From assembly GCA_028826165.1 (NCBI GenBank), contig JAPDFW010000057.1:372001-436000 (forward strand): a stretch of DNA of 64,000 bases, read 5' to 3'. This DNA is from Anaeramoeba ignava. Taxonomy: Eukaryota; Metamonada; Anaeramoebidae. The translations under genes were made by a program, and so were the position numbers. The notes beneath the pieces are model-generated. The model did no database searches, was not told where the DNA came from, and saw only the letters and a program-made list of their open reading frames with translations. Below are positions 53,947 to 64,000 of this stretch, one piece after another (position 1 is the stretch's first letter; each line of letters opens with the position of its first letter).

Positions 53947-56900
53947 ATGGGTGATCTTGATATTTCAATTACACAATGGATAACATTTTCATTATCTGTT
54001 CTTGCAATTTTATGCATAATTGGTTTAATATTTTTTATTCTTCAAAAAAGAAAACGAAGTTTTAATAAAATTTGGCATTTTAGAGTTAATTTAGCTTTAA
54101 CTGGACTTATTTGGCTTGTAATTATTTCTGCCATTTTAATCACATCTTTTTAAATATAAAATTTAACAAGAAAATTTATTTTGAAATTAAAATTCATTTT
54201 AAAATTTATTTTGAAAATTAAAATTAAAATCAAAATTGAAATCAAAATTAAAATTGAAATTAAAATTTATTTTGAAATTAAAATTCATTTTAAAATTTAT
54301 TTTGAAATTGAAATTAAAATTAAAATTCATTTTAAAATTAAAATTAAAATTAAAATTAAAATTAAAATTAAAATTGAAAATTAAAATCAAAATTAAAATT
54401 AAAATTAAAATTAAAAATTAAAATTAAAATTAAAATCAAAATTAAATTTAAAATTAAAATTAAAATTAAAATTAAAATCAAAATTAAAATTAAAATTAAA
54501 ATTAAAATTAAAATTAAAATTGAAATTAAAATTGAAATTAAAATTAAAATTAAAATTGAAATTAAAATTAAAATTAAAATTTAAAATTGAAATTAAAATT
54601 CAAAATTAATTGATAAATAGCTTTCCATATTATTATCAGCAACTTTTTTTTGGAGTGAAAAAGGGTTCTTTCCATTAAGTGAAACAGGACATAAGATAGC
54701 ATGTTTAGTTACACTTACAATATCAAGAGGATTTGCACAACCTTTTTTATTTTTATTAATATTTTTTTTACTTCAAATAAGAATGAAGACACAAACATTC
54801 AATATTTCGAAAACATCTAAAAAATCTTGCTTGCGTTCTTTACTTTTTATACTTCCAATGCTTGCTGTTCAAGGTATTTTGATAGCAGTTAATGTGACAC
54901 AAGAAAAATCAAATGTTGTTTATAATATTTATGATTATGATAATTCTCGTTGCATTATTCCAATTGTTTCAACACTTGCTTTTGCAATTTTTTCATTTTT
55001 CTTTCTTTTCTTTTTTCGTAAGTGATTTTAAATTAAATATTAAATTAAATATTAAATTAAATATTAAAATAAATATTAAATTAAATATTAAATTAAATAT
55101 TAAATTAAATATTAAATTAAATATTAAATTAAATATTAAATTAAATATTAAATTAAATATTAAAATAAATATTGAATATTAAATTAAATATTAAATTAAA
55201 TATTAAATATAAATATTAAAATTAAATATTAAATTAAATATTAAATTAAATATTAAAATAAAATTATTAAATTAAATATTAAATTAAAATATTAAATTAA
55301 ATATTAAAATTAAATTGAAAATTAAATTAAATTAAATATTAAATTAAATATTAAATTAAACATTAAATTAAATATTAAAATAAATATTAAATATCAAATA
55401 TTAAATTAAATATTAAATTAAATATTAAATTAAATATAAAATTAAATATTAAATTAAATATTAAATTAAATATTAAATTAAATATTAAATTAAATATTAA
55501 ATTAAATATTAAATTAAATATAAAATTAAATATTAAATATCATATATTAAATTAAATATTAAATTAAATACTAAATATTAAATATTAAATTAAATTTTAA
55601 ATATTAAATATTAAATTAAATATTAAATTAAATATTAAATTAGTTTTTCGAATTATTAAATTTGCTGGAACTTTAAAAAATGAAAGTTTTAGAAGTAGAC
55701 TTTTCTTTGTAATGTGGATTTTTATTCTTTCAATTCTTGGAAATATTGGATTATCTTTCCCTTCTCAAAATGAATATATTATTCTTTTTCATATTATTGT
55801 AGCTTGTATTACTTTATTTGCATGCTTTTATGTATTTATTTAAAAATTAAAATTAAAATTAAAATTAATATTAAAATTAAAATTAAAATTAAAATTAAAA
55901 TTAAAATTAAAATTAAAATTAAAATTAAAATTAAAATTAAAATTAAAATTAAAAATTAAAATTAAAATTAAAATTAAAATTAAAATTAAAATTAAAATTA
56001 AAATTAATATTAAAATTAAAATTAAAATTAAAATTAAAATCAAAATTAATATTAAAATTAAAATTAAAATTAAAATTAAAATTAAAATTAAAATTAAAAT
56101 TAAAATTAAAATTAAAATTAAAATTAAAATCAATATTAATATTAAAATTAAAATTATTATTATAAAAGACTTTCATAATTAGACCAATACTTGGCTCAAG
56201 AGGTTTATATCAAAATTTAGAACACTTTGATTCACAAATACAAAACCCAAAACTTGATCAAGAAATATCAGGAAATAATGAAGGAGAAATTCAACTAGAA
56301 GATTTAGAAAGTCAAGAAACAAAAAAAGATCAAAAATCCAAAACAAAAGAAGAATCATCAAATGAAGAATTTTTATTTTCTCCACAAGAAGATAGCAAAC
56401 ATCAACAACCACAACAACAACTACAGATCAAATCATTACAAAATGCACCTGATTCACTTGATATTTCTGATTCTGAGCCAAATGATGTTGATACTGTTAA
56501 TTTAAATGCAGATTCTATTCAAACAATTAAACAAATGACTAGAAATTCAAGAATTGGTCGCAGATCAATTATGAATACTCCTGCTGTTGTTCAAAATGTT
56601 CATAATTTGGATGGATTTTCAAGTGATGATTTAAAAGATGAATCTGAAGATAATATTCCAAAAGATTCATTAAAGAAAGATAATATTCCAAAAGATTCAT
56701 TAAAGAAAGAAAATATTCCAAAAGAATCATTAAAGAAAGATAATATTCCAAAAGATTCATTAAAGAAAGAAAATATTCCAAAAGAATCATTAAAGAAAGA
56801 TAATATTCCAAAAGATTCATTAAAGAAAGATAATATTCCAAAAGATTCATTAAAGAAAGAAAATATTCCAAAAGATTCATTAAAGAAAGAAAATATTCCA

Positions 56901-57599
56901 AAAGAATCATTAAAGAAAGAAAATATTCCAAAAGATTCTTTAAAAGATGAATTTGATTTCAGCAATTCAGATGAAAATGAAAATCAAAAAGATGAAAATC
57001 AAAAAGATCAAAATCAAAAAGATGAAAATCAAAAAGATGAAAATCAAAAAAATGAAAATCAAAAAAATGAAAATCAAAAAGATGAAAATCAAAATAGACC
57101 ACACAAACACAAACAAAAGCATAGACACAAACACAAACACAAAAATAAAAACAACAAACAAAATAAATCAATTTCATCAGAACCACCAAAAAGAAATGTT
57201 GTTGATTCTAAAAAAATTGAAGAAATTGCTGATTTTTATATGAATGAATCAAATGATCCAACAAATATTGAAAAAGTTGATGCCAAAGAAATTTTAACCC
57301 AAAGTCTTTCAAAATACGAAAAAACTCAAAGTAATATTGATCAAGATAAAATATTTGAAATCATGCAAATTTTGGAAAATCAAGAACAAACGGATTCTGT
57401 TCAAAAACCTACACATAAAAAGAGACATCATCGACAACATACAGGAAAACATCACAAAAAAGATTCAAAAAAATCACATTCAAGAAGTCATTCTCAAAAC
57501 AAAAATCCTTCAAAAATTTTAAATACAAATCTTGATATTAATATTGATATTGATTTAGATAATGATATTTCCAATTCCGAAAATCAAGAAAAAAAATAA
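53947..57599 (+). CDS. Seven-helix receptor-like membrane protein with long repeat tail
   Basis: Four exons, 53947-54117, 54621-55017, 55644-55831 and 56169-57599, give 728 residues. Seven hydrophobic helices fall at about 10-31, 45-68, 82-108, 127-148, 168-190, 205-228 and 233-252, placing the N-terminus outside and the ~475-residue tail inside, as in GPCRs. Conserved with the paralogue at 159-3423: ISRG in helix 3, the (S/N)xxCxIPxxSTL stretch before helix 5 and RPILGSRGL/QPLIKSKGL after helix 7. The tail holds ten NIPKDSLKKE units (~415-511), QKDEN repeats, and His/Lys-rich stretches (HKHKQKHRHKHKHK). Ligand and family are not known; a signalling receptor is the simplest reading. Confidence 0.82.
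54118..54620 (+). repeat. Seven-helix gene 2 intron 1, (AAAATT)n array
   Basis: Donor GTAATT, acceptor AAATAG. The interior is hexamer (TTAAAA)n with TTTATTTTGAAATT variants. Reading through it breaks helix 2, which supports splicing. Confidence 0.87.
55018..55643 (+). repeat. Seven-helix gene 2 intron 2, TTAAATTAAATA array
   Basis: Donor GTAAGTG, acceptor AAATTAG. About 50 copies of a 12-bp TTAAATTAAATA-type unit. Confidence 0.88.
55832..56168 (+). repeat. Seven-helix gene 2 intron 3, (AAAATT)n array
   Basis: Donor GTATTT, acceptor ATAAAAG. Almost pure hexamer repeat; phase 0 junction gives FYTFIIRPILG. Confidence 0.87.
56649..56945 (+). repeat. Coding 30-nt repeat (NIPKDSLKKE)
   Basis: Ten units of a 30-nt repeat encoding NIPKDSLKKE with K(D/E)S and KK(D/E) variants, inside exon 4 of the seven-helix gene. 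Units differ at only one or two positions. Confidence 0.9.
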
Positions 57600-57763
57600 T
57601 CAAATTCAAAAATCAAATCCAAAAATCAAATTCAAAACTTTTTTTTTAAGAAATTGTTTTCTTTTTTTCTTTTAATTCTTTTTAATTTTTAATTTTCGAA
57701 AATTATTGAAATTTTGATTAAAAAAAAAATATTAAAATAATAAAATATAATTTTATTTTTCTT

Positions 57764-60015
57764 TTAAAAATCAGTTGAAATAATCATTCTAATATCTTCT
57801 TCAGCATTTTTCAATTTTTGAAGTAAATCTTGATAATGTTTTCTTTGCTTTTCTACTTTTTCATCTTCAACCATTAAAGTATTTGCATCCATTTGAGAAA
57901 TTTCAGAATAAAGAAATTTAAATAATTCATCAAAACCAAATTTAATAAAAAGATGAACAATAGTTTTTGGAATAGAATCAATCACTTTAATTCTAACAAT
58001 ATCAAGATAACTATTTGAAAACAATCTCAATAATTCACATTCATTTTGATCATTTTGAGTTAAATTTAGATTTGAATTTTCAAATTCCATTTCAATTTCA
58101 TTTGAATTTTGATTTGAATTTTGATTTGATTTTTGATTTGATTTTTGATTTGAATTTTGATTTGAATTTTGATTTGAATTTTGATTTGAGCGAACTCTTG
58201 GTTTCTTATTATCATTCTGTTTTGGTGAATTGGTGTCTTTCCGTTTTTTTTTCTCATTTTTATTTTCTGGTTTTTTTGAATTGAGATTTGAATACCAATC
58301 ACGAAAGGCTTGAAAAATACCTTTTCTTTTTTCAATTTGGTTTTCAATTCCAATGAGATCAGAAGGTTTTATAATATCAGCCAAATTAGTAAAATCAGGA
58401 TGATTAGTATCAATAAAAGCCTTTTCACAATCAAGCATTTTATCAATAAATTCTGTTGTGGTTTTTTTTTTGAGAGAGAAAAAATCAAGAGCTCTTTGAG
58501 TAATTTCTTGATTGAATTTTGGATATTTCTCAATAAAATGGAATCCATGAGAAGAAACAAGAGAAATGAGAATTTGATAAACATTATTAAGAAGTTGGTA
58601 AACTGGAGAACGGAAAGTATCGATTCCTTCTCTAATAAGATATTCAAAAGTTGTACTTGAAATAAACAAAGTTCCTTGAAAAGCTGTTGAATTTAAAATG
58701 GAGTTCATGATCACTTCGTCACTGATTTCATCAAGAGGCTCAATTTCCTTCATTTTTTGAGAATATCCAAGGAATGTTTGCTTGATTTTTGCAGCTGCTG
58801 TCATTTGATTCAATTGAACCTTATTTGAATCACCGTTGATCGTTGAAGTTAATTCTTGTGTAAATTTATGCATCAAAATCATGCACAATTTCTCTTTTGA
58901 TTCAATTAAACTCATTGAATCAGGACCTTCAAATTGTTTGAGTTGCTCTTCGCAATTTTGCTTTTCCTTTCTTATTTGGGTTAATAATGATGGAAGTGAT
59001 TTCTTGATGTGTTCTATTAATACTGATGAAAGTCTTTGTGTTAAATAAGGTGTTCCACATTTTTCGGATATATTTCGATAAATTTTTGATTCTTCAAAAA
59101 ACATCTTTTCTTTTGCTAATGCTTTTTCAATTGGTACTTTTTCCTTAATATTTTTTTGTGAACGATTAACAACTGGAATATATCCTAATTTGAGTGGATG
59201 AACTTTTCCATTCAAAATATCAAGAGCATGAGTTCCTTGATCCATTATATCTATTTTAGTTAATACTCCTATTGTTCTATCTCCTGTTTTATCAAATTCT
59301 GTTATTACTTTCATTGCTTGATTTACTGCAAAATCTTGATTTGCTGGGATTACTGCTAAAATTATTGAATTTTCTTGTGAAATGTATTTTTTCACTAAGT
59401 TTTCAATTTCTTCTATTATTTGTTTTGGTTGATTTTGGGTTGTTAGTTGGATTAATCCTGGGAGATCAACTAATGTAAGTTCTGGAACATTTGGTAAATA
59501 GAACTTTTTTTTAATTTTGATTTTAATTTTATAAATGAATTTAATTTTAATTTTATAAATGAATTTAATTTTGATTTTATAAATGAATTTAATTTTGATT
59601 TTAAAAAAAGAAAACAAACTGTTAAATCAATTGGTTGAGATGAAATGGGATTATTTTCAGTAAGAATATTTGTAAATCTTTCAATTTCCTTTTTAACATC
59701 ATTAAAATTAGTAAAAGTTTTATCTAAATGAGAAAAAACAGCCCATTCAGTAACATTTTCATTAGGAAATTCTGGATTAGGAATAGCAACTCTTTGAATA
59801 TGAAGAATTAAAGGACATCTAGTTACCATATTATTTCCTCTTGGAAGAAAATCTTTTCCAACAATATTTTCAAGTACAGATGATTTTCCTGAACTTTGTC
59901 CTCCTACTACTACTATTTGTGGTAAATTTAATAATGTTGGATCATTTCTTAAAAAATCAAGTTGCATTTTTCCTATAACTGAAACTAGACTTGAAAAATT
60001 TTTATTATGTTCCAT
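57764..60015 (-). CDS. Dynamin-related GTPase, copy 1
   Basis: Two exons, 60015-59620 and 59503-57764 (phase 0), give 711 residues. GTPase domain: P-loop GGQSSGKSS at 38-46, switch I Thr65 in MVTRCPL, DLPG at 145-148, TKID, and VNRSQKNI. The middle/stalk carries the dynamin signature FIDTNHPDF. A variable, disordered insert (Lys/Asn/Ser, with NQNSNQNS repeats) stands where classical dynamins have a PH domain, and a GED-like C-terminus follows (CELLRLFSNSYLDIVRIKVIDSIPKTIVH). No PH or Pro-rich domain, so it is like DRP1/Vps1-type proteins that cut mitochondria-like organelles, peroxisomes or endosomes. It is a tandem paralogue of the 60570-63410 gene; the first exons are nearly identical. The 116-nt intron is (TTTATAAATGAATTTAATTT)-type repeat. 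Confidence 0.92.
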
Positions 60016-60017
60016 TT

Positions 60018-60051
60018 CAAAAAAAAAATGAAGAGAAAAAAATGAAAAAAA
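60018..60051 (-). promoter_or_regulatory. T-rich TCATTTTTTTC element before dynamin copy 1
   Basis: Minus-strand TTTTTTTTCATTTTTTTCTC then TTCATTTTTTTTTT just before the ATG at 60015. The identical block precedes copy 2 at 63413-63447. Confidence 0.42.
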
Positions 60052-60109
60052 ATTAAATTTAAAAAAAGGAAAAAAGGAAAAAAATTTAAAAAAGGAAAAA
60101 AGGAAAAAA

Positions 60110-60470
60110 ATAAAAAGGTGAATTAAGTAAAAAAAAGTGGATCTTAATTAATTAATTTAATTTAATTTAATAAAAAAATAAAAAGGTGAATTAAGTAAAA
60201 AAAAAGTGGATCTAAATTAATTAAATTTAATTTAATTTAATAAAAAAATAAAAAGGTGAATTAAGTTTAAAAAAAAAAGTGGATCTTAATTTAATTCAAT
60301 TTAATTTAATTTAATAAAAAAATAAAAAGGTGAATTAAGTAAAAAAAAAAGTGGATCTTAATTAATTCAAATTAATTTAATAAAAAAATAAAAAGGTGAA
60401 TTAATTCAATAAAAAAAGTGGATCTTAATTAATTTAATTTAATTTAATAAAAAAATAAAAATTGAAATTT
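60110..60470. repeat. Tandem repeat with ~66-74 bp unit between the dynamin genes
   Basis: AAAAAGGTGAATTAA recurs with its GGTG at about 60117, 60185, 60255, 60329 and 60395, each followed by AAAAAAGTGGATCTTAATT. The unit lies downstream of copy 2 and upstream of copy 1. The 60471-60569 remainder is AT-rich with no gene. Confidence 0.88.
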
Positions 60471-60569
60471 GAATTAATTCAATAAAAAAAGGAATTAAGA
60501 AAAATTGAGCTTTTATTGAATCATTTTAAATTTTTTCATCATTATAAAAAAAAAATTTTTTTCGTTCAT

Positions 60570-63410
60570 TTAAAAAAGTTGAGATGAAATGAAATTCCCA
60601 ACAATTTGTTCTGCATTTTGGAGTTTTTGAAATAAATCACTATAATATCTTCTTTGTTTTGATATTTTTTCATCTTCAATCATTAAAATTCTTGAATCAA
60701 TTTTTGAAATATCAGAACTAAGAATACGAAACAATTCATCAGAAGTAAAATTCATGAAAAAATGAACAATAATTTTTGGAACAGAATCAGCAATTTTCAT
60801 TCTAACAATTTTAATGTAATCCTTTGAGAACTTTCTAAGTAATTCGCATTGATTTCTTTGATCTCGAGTTAATTTAATAATTTTTTGTGCTTGAATTAAT
60901 TGATTTTGATTTTTTTGATTTTTTTGATTTTTTTGATTTTTTTGATTTTGATTTTTTTGATTTTTTGGTCTTGTTAATTTGGGTTTTTTCTCTTTCTCTT
61001 TCTCTTTCTCTTTCTCTTTTTCTTCCTCTTTTTCTTTTGTTTCAAACCAAGATAGAGGATTGATCAAACTAAAAGAAGATTTTTTAAAAGGTTTCTTTGT
61101 TTCGTTTTCTTTATGTTCTGTTTTTGTTTCGTTTTCTTTGCTTTTTTCATTTCCTGTTGTTGTTTCGTCATGTCTTATTGTTGCTAAATGATGAAGAATT
61201 AAATCATGAAAATTCAAATTCTCATTTGAAACTTGCATCATTTTCAGTTGATTTAATAAATCTGCTGGATTAGTAAAATCAGGATGATTAGTATCGATGA
61301 AACAGCTTTCGCATTGCAACATTTTCTCAATAAGTTCTTTTGCTATTTCGAATTTTGAAGACAAAAAAAACTGAGTTCCTTGAATAATTTTCTCATTCAA
61401 TTTGGGGAATTTCTCAATAGCATGAAGTCCATGAGAAGAAACAAGATCAGAAAGTATTTGCGAAATATCATCAACAACTTTGAAACTTGGAAGATTGAAT
61501 TTGGAAATGCCTTCTTTTACTAAAGATTCAAAAGCTGCATCAGAAGTGAACCAACTACTTCTAAAACCGAGTGAATTTTTCATAAGAATCATGATATTTT
61601 CAGCAGGAATATCATCAAGAGGTTTGATTTCATTCATTTCTTTAAGATAACTAATAAATCTTTGTTTGATTTTTGCTCCTCCAGTTATTTTATCCGCTGA
61701 GACTTTGTCAGGAACACCGCGAATCATTGATATCAAATAACTCGTGAATTTTTGTATTAAAAGTGTGCACTGTTGCTCTGCTGATGTAAATGTAATGATT
61801 GAATCAAGTCCTCCATATTTGTCTAAATTTTCCTTACATGTTTTTTTTGTTCTTCTTATTTGCTCAATTACTGATGGAAGCACTTTTTTGATGTGCTTAA
61901 GTAATACTGATGAAAGTTTTTGTGTTAAATAAGTTGTTCCACATTGTTTTGATATATCTTCATAAATCTCTGATTCTTCAAAAAACTTCTTTTCTTTTTC
62001 TAATGCTTTTTCAATTGGTACTTTATCATCAATATCTTTTTGTGAGCGATTAATAACTGGAATATATCCTAATTTGAGCGGATAAACTTTCCCATTCAAA
62101 ATTTCAATAACATCAGTTCCTTTGTTCATTATATCTATTTTGGTTAATACTCCTATTGTTCTATCTCCTGCTTTATCTACTTTGGATGACATTTTGATTG
62201 CTTGATTTAGTGCAAAATCTTCGTTTGCTGGAATTACTGCTAAAATTATTGCATTTTCATTTGAAATATATTTTTTCACTAAATTTTCAATTTCTTCTAC
62301 TATTTCTTCTGGTTGTCCTTTGATTGGAACTTGTATTAATCCTGGGAGATCAACTAATGTAAGTTCTGGAACATTTGGTAAATAGAACTTTTTTTTAAAT
62401 TTTAATTTTAATTTTAATTTTAATTTTAATTTTAATTTTAATTTTAATTTTAATTTTAATTTTAATTTTGAATTTAAAAATGAATTTAATTTTGATTTTA
62501 TAAATGAATTTAATATTAATTTTATAAATGAATTTAATTTTAATTTTGATATTAATTTTAATATTTAATTTTAATATTTAATTTTATAAATGAATTTTAT
62601 AAATGAATTTTATTTTAATTTTGATTTTTAATTTTATAAATGAATTTAATTTTAATTTTATAAATGAATTTAATTTTAATTTTATAAATGAATTTAATAT
62701 TTAATTTTAATATTTAATTTTAATATTAATTTTATAAATGAATTTAATTTTATTTTTAATTTTAATTTTAATTTTATAAATGAATTTAATTTTATAAATG
62801 AATTTAATTTTAATTTTATAAATGAATTTAATATTAATTTTATAAATGAATTTAATTTTAATTTTAATTTTAATTTTAATTTTAATTTTATAAATGAATT
62901 TAATTTTAATTTTATAAATGAATTTAATTTTGATTTTAATTTTGATTTTAATTTTAATTTTAATTTTGATTTTATAAATGAATTTTATTTTGATTTGAAA
63001 AAAAGAAAACAAACTGTTAAATCAATTGGTTCAGATGAAACGTGAAAAGGTTGAGTAAGAATATTTGTAAATCTTTCAATTTCCTTTTTAACATCATTAA
63101 AATTAGTAAAAGTTTTATCTAAATGAGAAAAAACAGCCCATTCAGTAACATTTTCATTAGGAAATTCTGGATTAGGAATAGCAACTCTTTGAATATGAAG
63201 AATTAAAGGACATCTAGTTACCATATTAATTCCTCTTGGAAGAAAATCTTTTTCAACAATATGTTCAAGTACAGATGATTTTCCTGAACTTTGTCCTCCT
63301 ACTACTACTATTTGTGGTAAATCTAATAATGTTGGATCTATTCTTAAAAAATCAAATTGTATTTTCCTTATAACTGAAATTAGACTTGAAAAATTTTTAT
63401 TATGTTCCAT
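60570..63410 (-). CDS. Dynamin-related GTPase, copy 2
   Basis: Two exons, 63410-63015 and 62387-60570 (phase 0), give 737 residues. Exon 1 begins MEHNKNFSSLISVIRKIQFD and matches copy 1 almost throughout, with the same 396-nt length, P-loop GGQSSGKSS and MVTRCPL switch I. Exon 2 opens FYLPNVPELTLVDLPGL, then TKIDIM, VINRSQKDI, a stalk with FIDTNHPDFTNPADLL, a disordered insert with KEKEKEKE and NQKNQKNQ runs, and a GED (CELLRKFSKDYIKIVRMKIADSVPKIIVH). The stalk has diverged from copy 1 much more than exon 1, so the copies are not newborn and exon 1 may have been homogenised. Role as for copy 1: membrane constriction or fission, target unknown. Confidence 0.92.
62388..63014 (-). repeat. Dynamin copy 2 intron, TTTATAAATGAATTTAAT array
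   Basis: Expanded version of the short copy 1 intron: (TTTTAA)n plus many TTTTATAAATGAATTTAATT units. Same splice positions and phase in both genes, so the intron grew from 116 to 627 nt (or shrank) after duplication. Confidence 0.88.
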
Positions 63411-63540
63411 TTCAAAAAAAAAATGAAGAGAAAAAAATGAAAAAAAATTAAATTTAAAAAAGGAAAAAAGGAAAAAAGGAAAAAAATTTGAATTTTTTTT
63501 TCCCAAGTTTCTTTTAATTTTTTTTAATTGAAATGATCAA
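63411..63540 (-). promoter_or_regulatory. Dynamin copy 2 promoter
   Basis: The block at 63413-63447 repeats the copy 1 promoter (minus-strand TTTTTTTTCATTTTTTTCTC and TTCATTTTTTTTTT). Beyond it is T/A-rich DNA with GGAAAAAAGG runs, also seen at 60067-60110. Confidence 0.42.
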
Positions 63541-63830
63541 AAATTAAATCAAAATTAAATCAAATAATATTTTTCAATTCAATTCAAATATTCTTTTTCT
63601 ATTTAATTTAAATATTCTTTTTCAATTTAATTTAAATATTCTTTTTCAATTTAATCTAAATAATATTTTTCAATTCAATTCAAATATTCTTTTTCAATTT
63701 AATTTAAATATTCTTTTTCAATTTAATTTAAATATTCTTTTTCAATTTAATTCAAATATTCTTTTTTAATTTAATTTAAATATTCTTTTTCAAATCAAAT
63801 ATTCTTTTTTAAATATTCTTGTTAAATTTA
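63541..63830. repeat. Tandem ~24-bp AATTTAATTTAAATATTCTTTTTC units
   Basis: About ten copies with minor variants (AATTCAATTCAAATATTC, AATTTAATCTAAATAATA). Lies between two minus-strand genes. No gene seen. Confidence 0.85.
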
Positions 63831-63833
63831 AAT

Positions 63834-64000
63834 TCATTTCATATCTTTTTCTTCAACTAAATCATGGAATAAGAAATATCTTCTTTCATTTTTCTTTCTT
63901 CTAACAAAAATAATAACCAAAATAACAATCAAAATAACAACAACAGGAACAATAATTCCAACTGCAATTTTGATACTTTTTGAATTTTTGCTAGTTGAAC
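63834..64000 (-). CDS. C-terminal end of a single-pass membrane protein (partial)
   Basis: Last 54 codons of a gene running off the window edge, stop TGA at 63836-63834. A short Ser/Lys stretch is followed by a hydrophobic helix (IAVGIIVPVVVILIVILVII), a basic stop-transfer RRKKNERR and a 16-residue cytoplasmic end FLFHDLVEEKDMK. This is the layout of a type I receptor or adhesion protein tail. The family cannot be named from this part. Confidence 0.7.
   Translation of the reverse strand, partial: STSKNSKSIKIAVGIIVPVVVILIVILVIIFVRRKKNERRYFLFHDLVEEKDMK

Noticed and set aside
1-64000. tRNA, rRNA, transposase, reverse transcriptase or viral genes
   Set aside because: None seen on either strand by eye. 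Small divergent tRNAs could be missed without a covariance search.

Overview
This is a nuclear segment from an AT-rich, intron-rich, microbial eukaryote. Both strands carry spliced eukaryotic genes: a mitotic cyclin, NOP14, a kinesin, eRF3, a Rho GTPase, RPA1, a TBC RabGAP, a copine and two dynamin-related proteins. These sit among lineage-expanded BTB, RCC1, ankyrin and TLDc proteins rich in Asn, Lys and Glu. Introns use GT-AG ends and are mostly simple-sequence DNA. I saw no bacterial-style operon, CRISPR array, rRNA, tRNA or intact transposon. The BTB-RCC1 and BTB-TLDc families, Rho signalling and extreme AT content would suit an amoeboid metamonad such as Anaeramoeba, but that is inference only.

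Layout. 1-3.4 kb: end of a seven-helix membrane protein (start outside the window). 3.7-4.9 kb: A/B-type cyclin. 5.1-7.6 kb: ankyrin protein with two C-terminal BTB-like domains. 8.4-11.9 kb: NOP14 (6 exons). 12.0-17.2 kb, minus: a 7-exon gene joining a kinesin motor to a myosin-V-type dilute (DIL) domain. 17.3-18.8 kb: a small tail-anchored coiled-coil protein and a short ankyrin gene, divergent. 18.9-23.3 kb, minus: eRF3 with one damaged exon. 25.1 kb: Rho-like GTPase with altered catalytic positions. 25.7-33.6 kb: RCC1-BTB and BTB-TLDc family genes plus a decayed relic. 33.8-43.3 kb, minus: F-box/LRR, TBC1D15-like RabGAP, and an RPA1 with a duplicated DBD-A/B block. 43.7-46.2 kb: a coiled-coil gene followed by a row of perfect hairpins. 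46.3-50.2 kb: two more RCC1-BTB genes. 50.5-53.5 kb: a 13-exon divergent copine. 53.9-57.6 kb: a complete paralogue of the first seven-helix gene. 57.8-63.4 kb, minus: two dynamin-related genes in tandem. 63.8-64.0 kb, minus: the end of a single-pass membrane protein.

The genes are not an operon or one pathway. Many touch membrane traffic and signalling (dynamins, RabGAP, copine, Rho, kinesin-DIL, TLDc), others core processes (NOP14, eRF3, RPA1, cyclin). Nearly all share a T-rich, TCATTTTT-centred element just upstream of the start codon, a good candidate for a common Inr-like core promoter. Several genes carry one-base breaks in A-runs; from sequence alone, real indels and consensus errors cannot be separated. 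Splice models were joined by hand using GT-AG ends, reading phase and family similarity.
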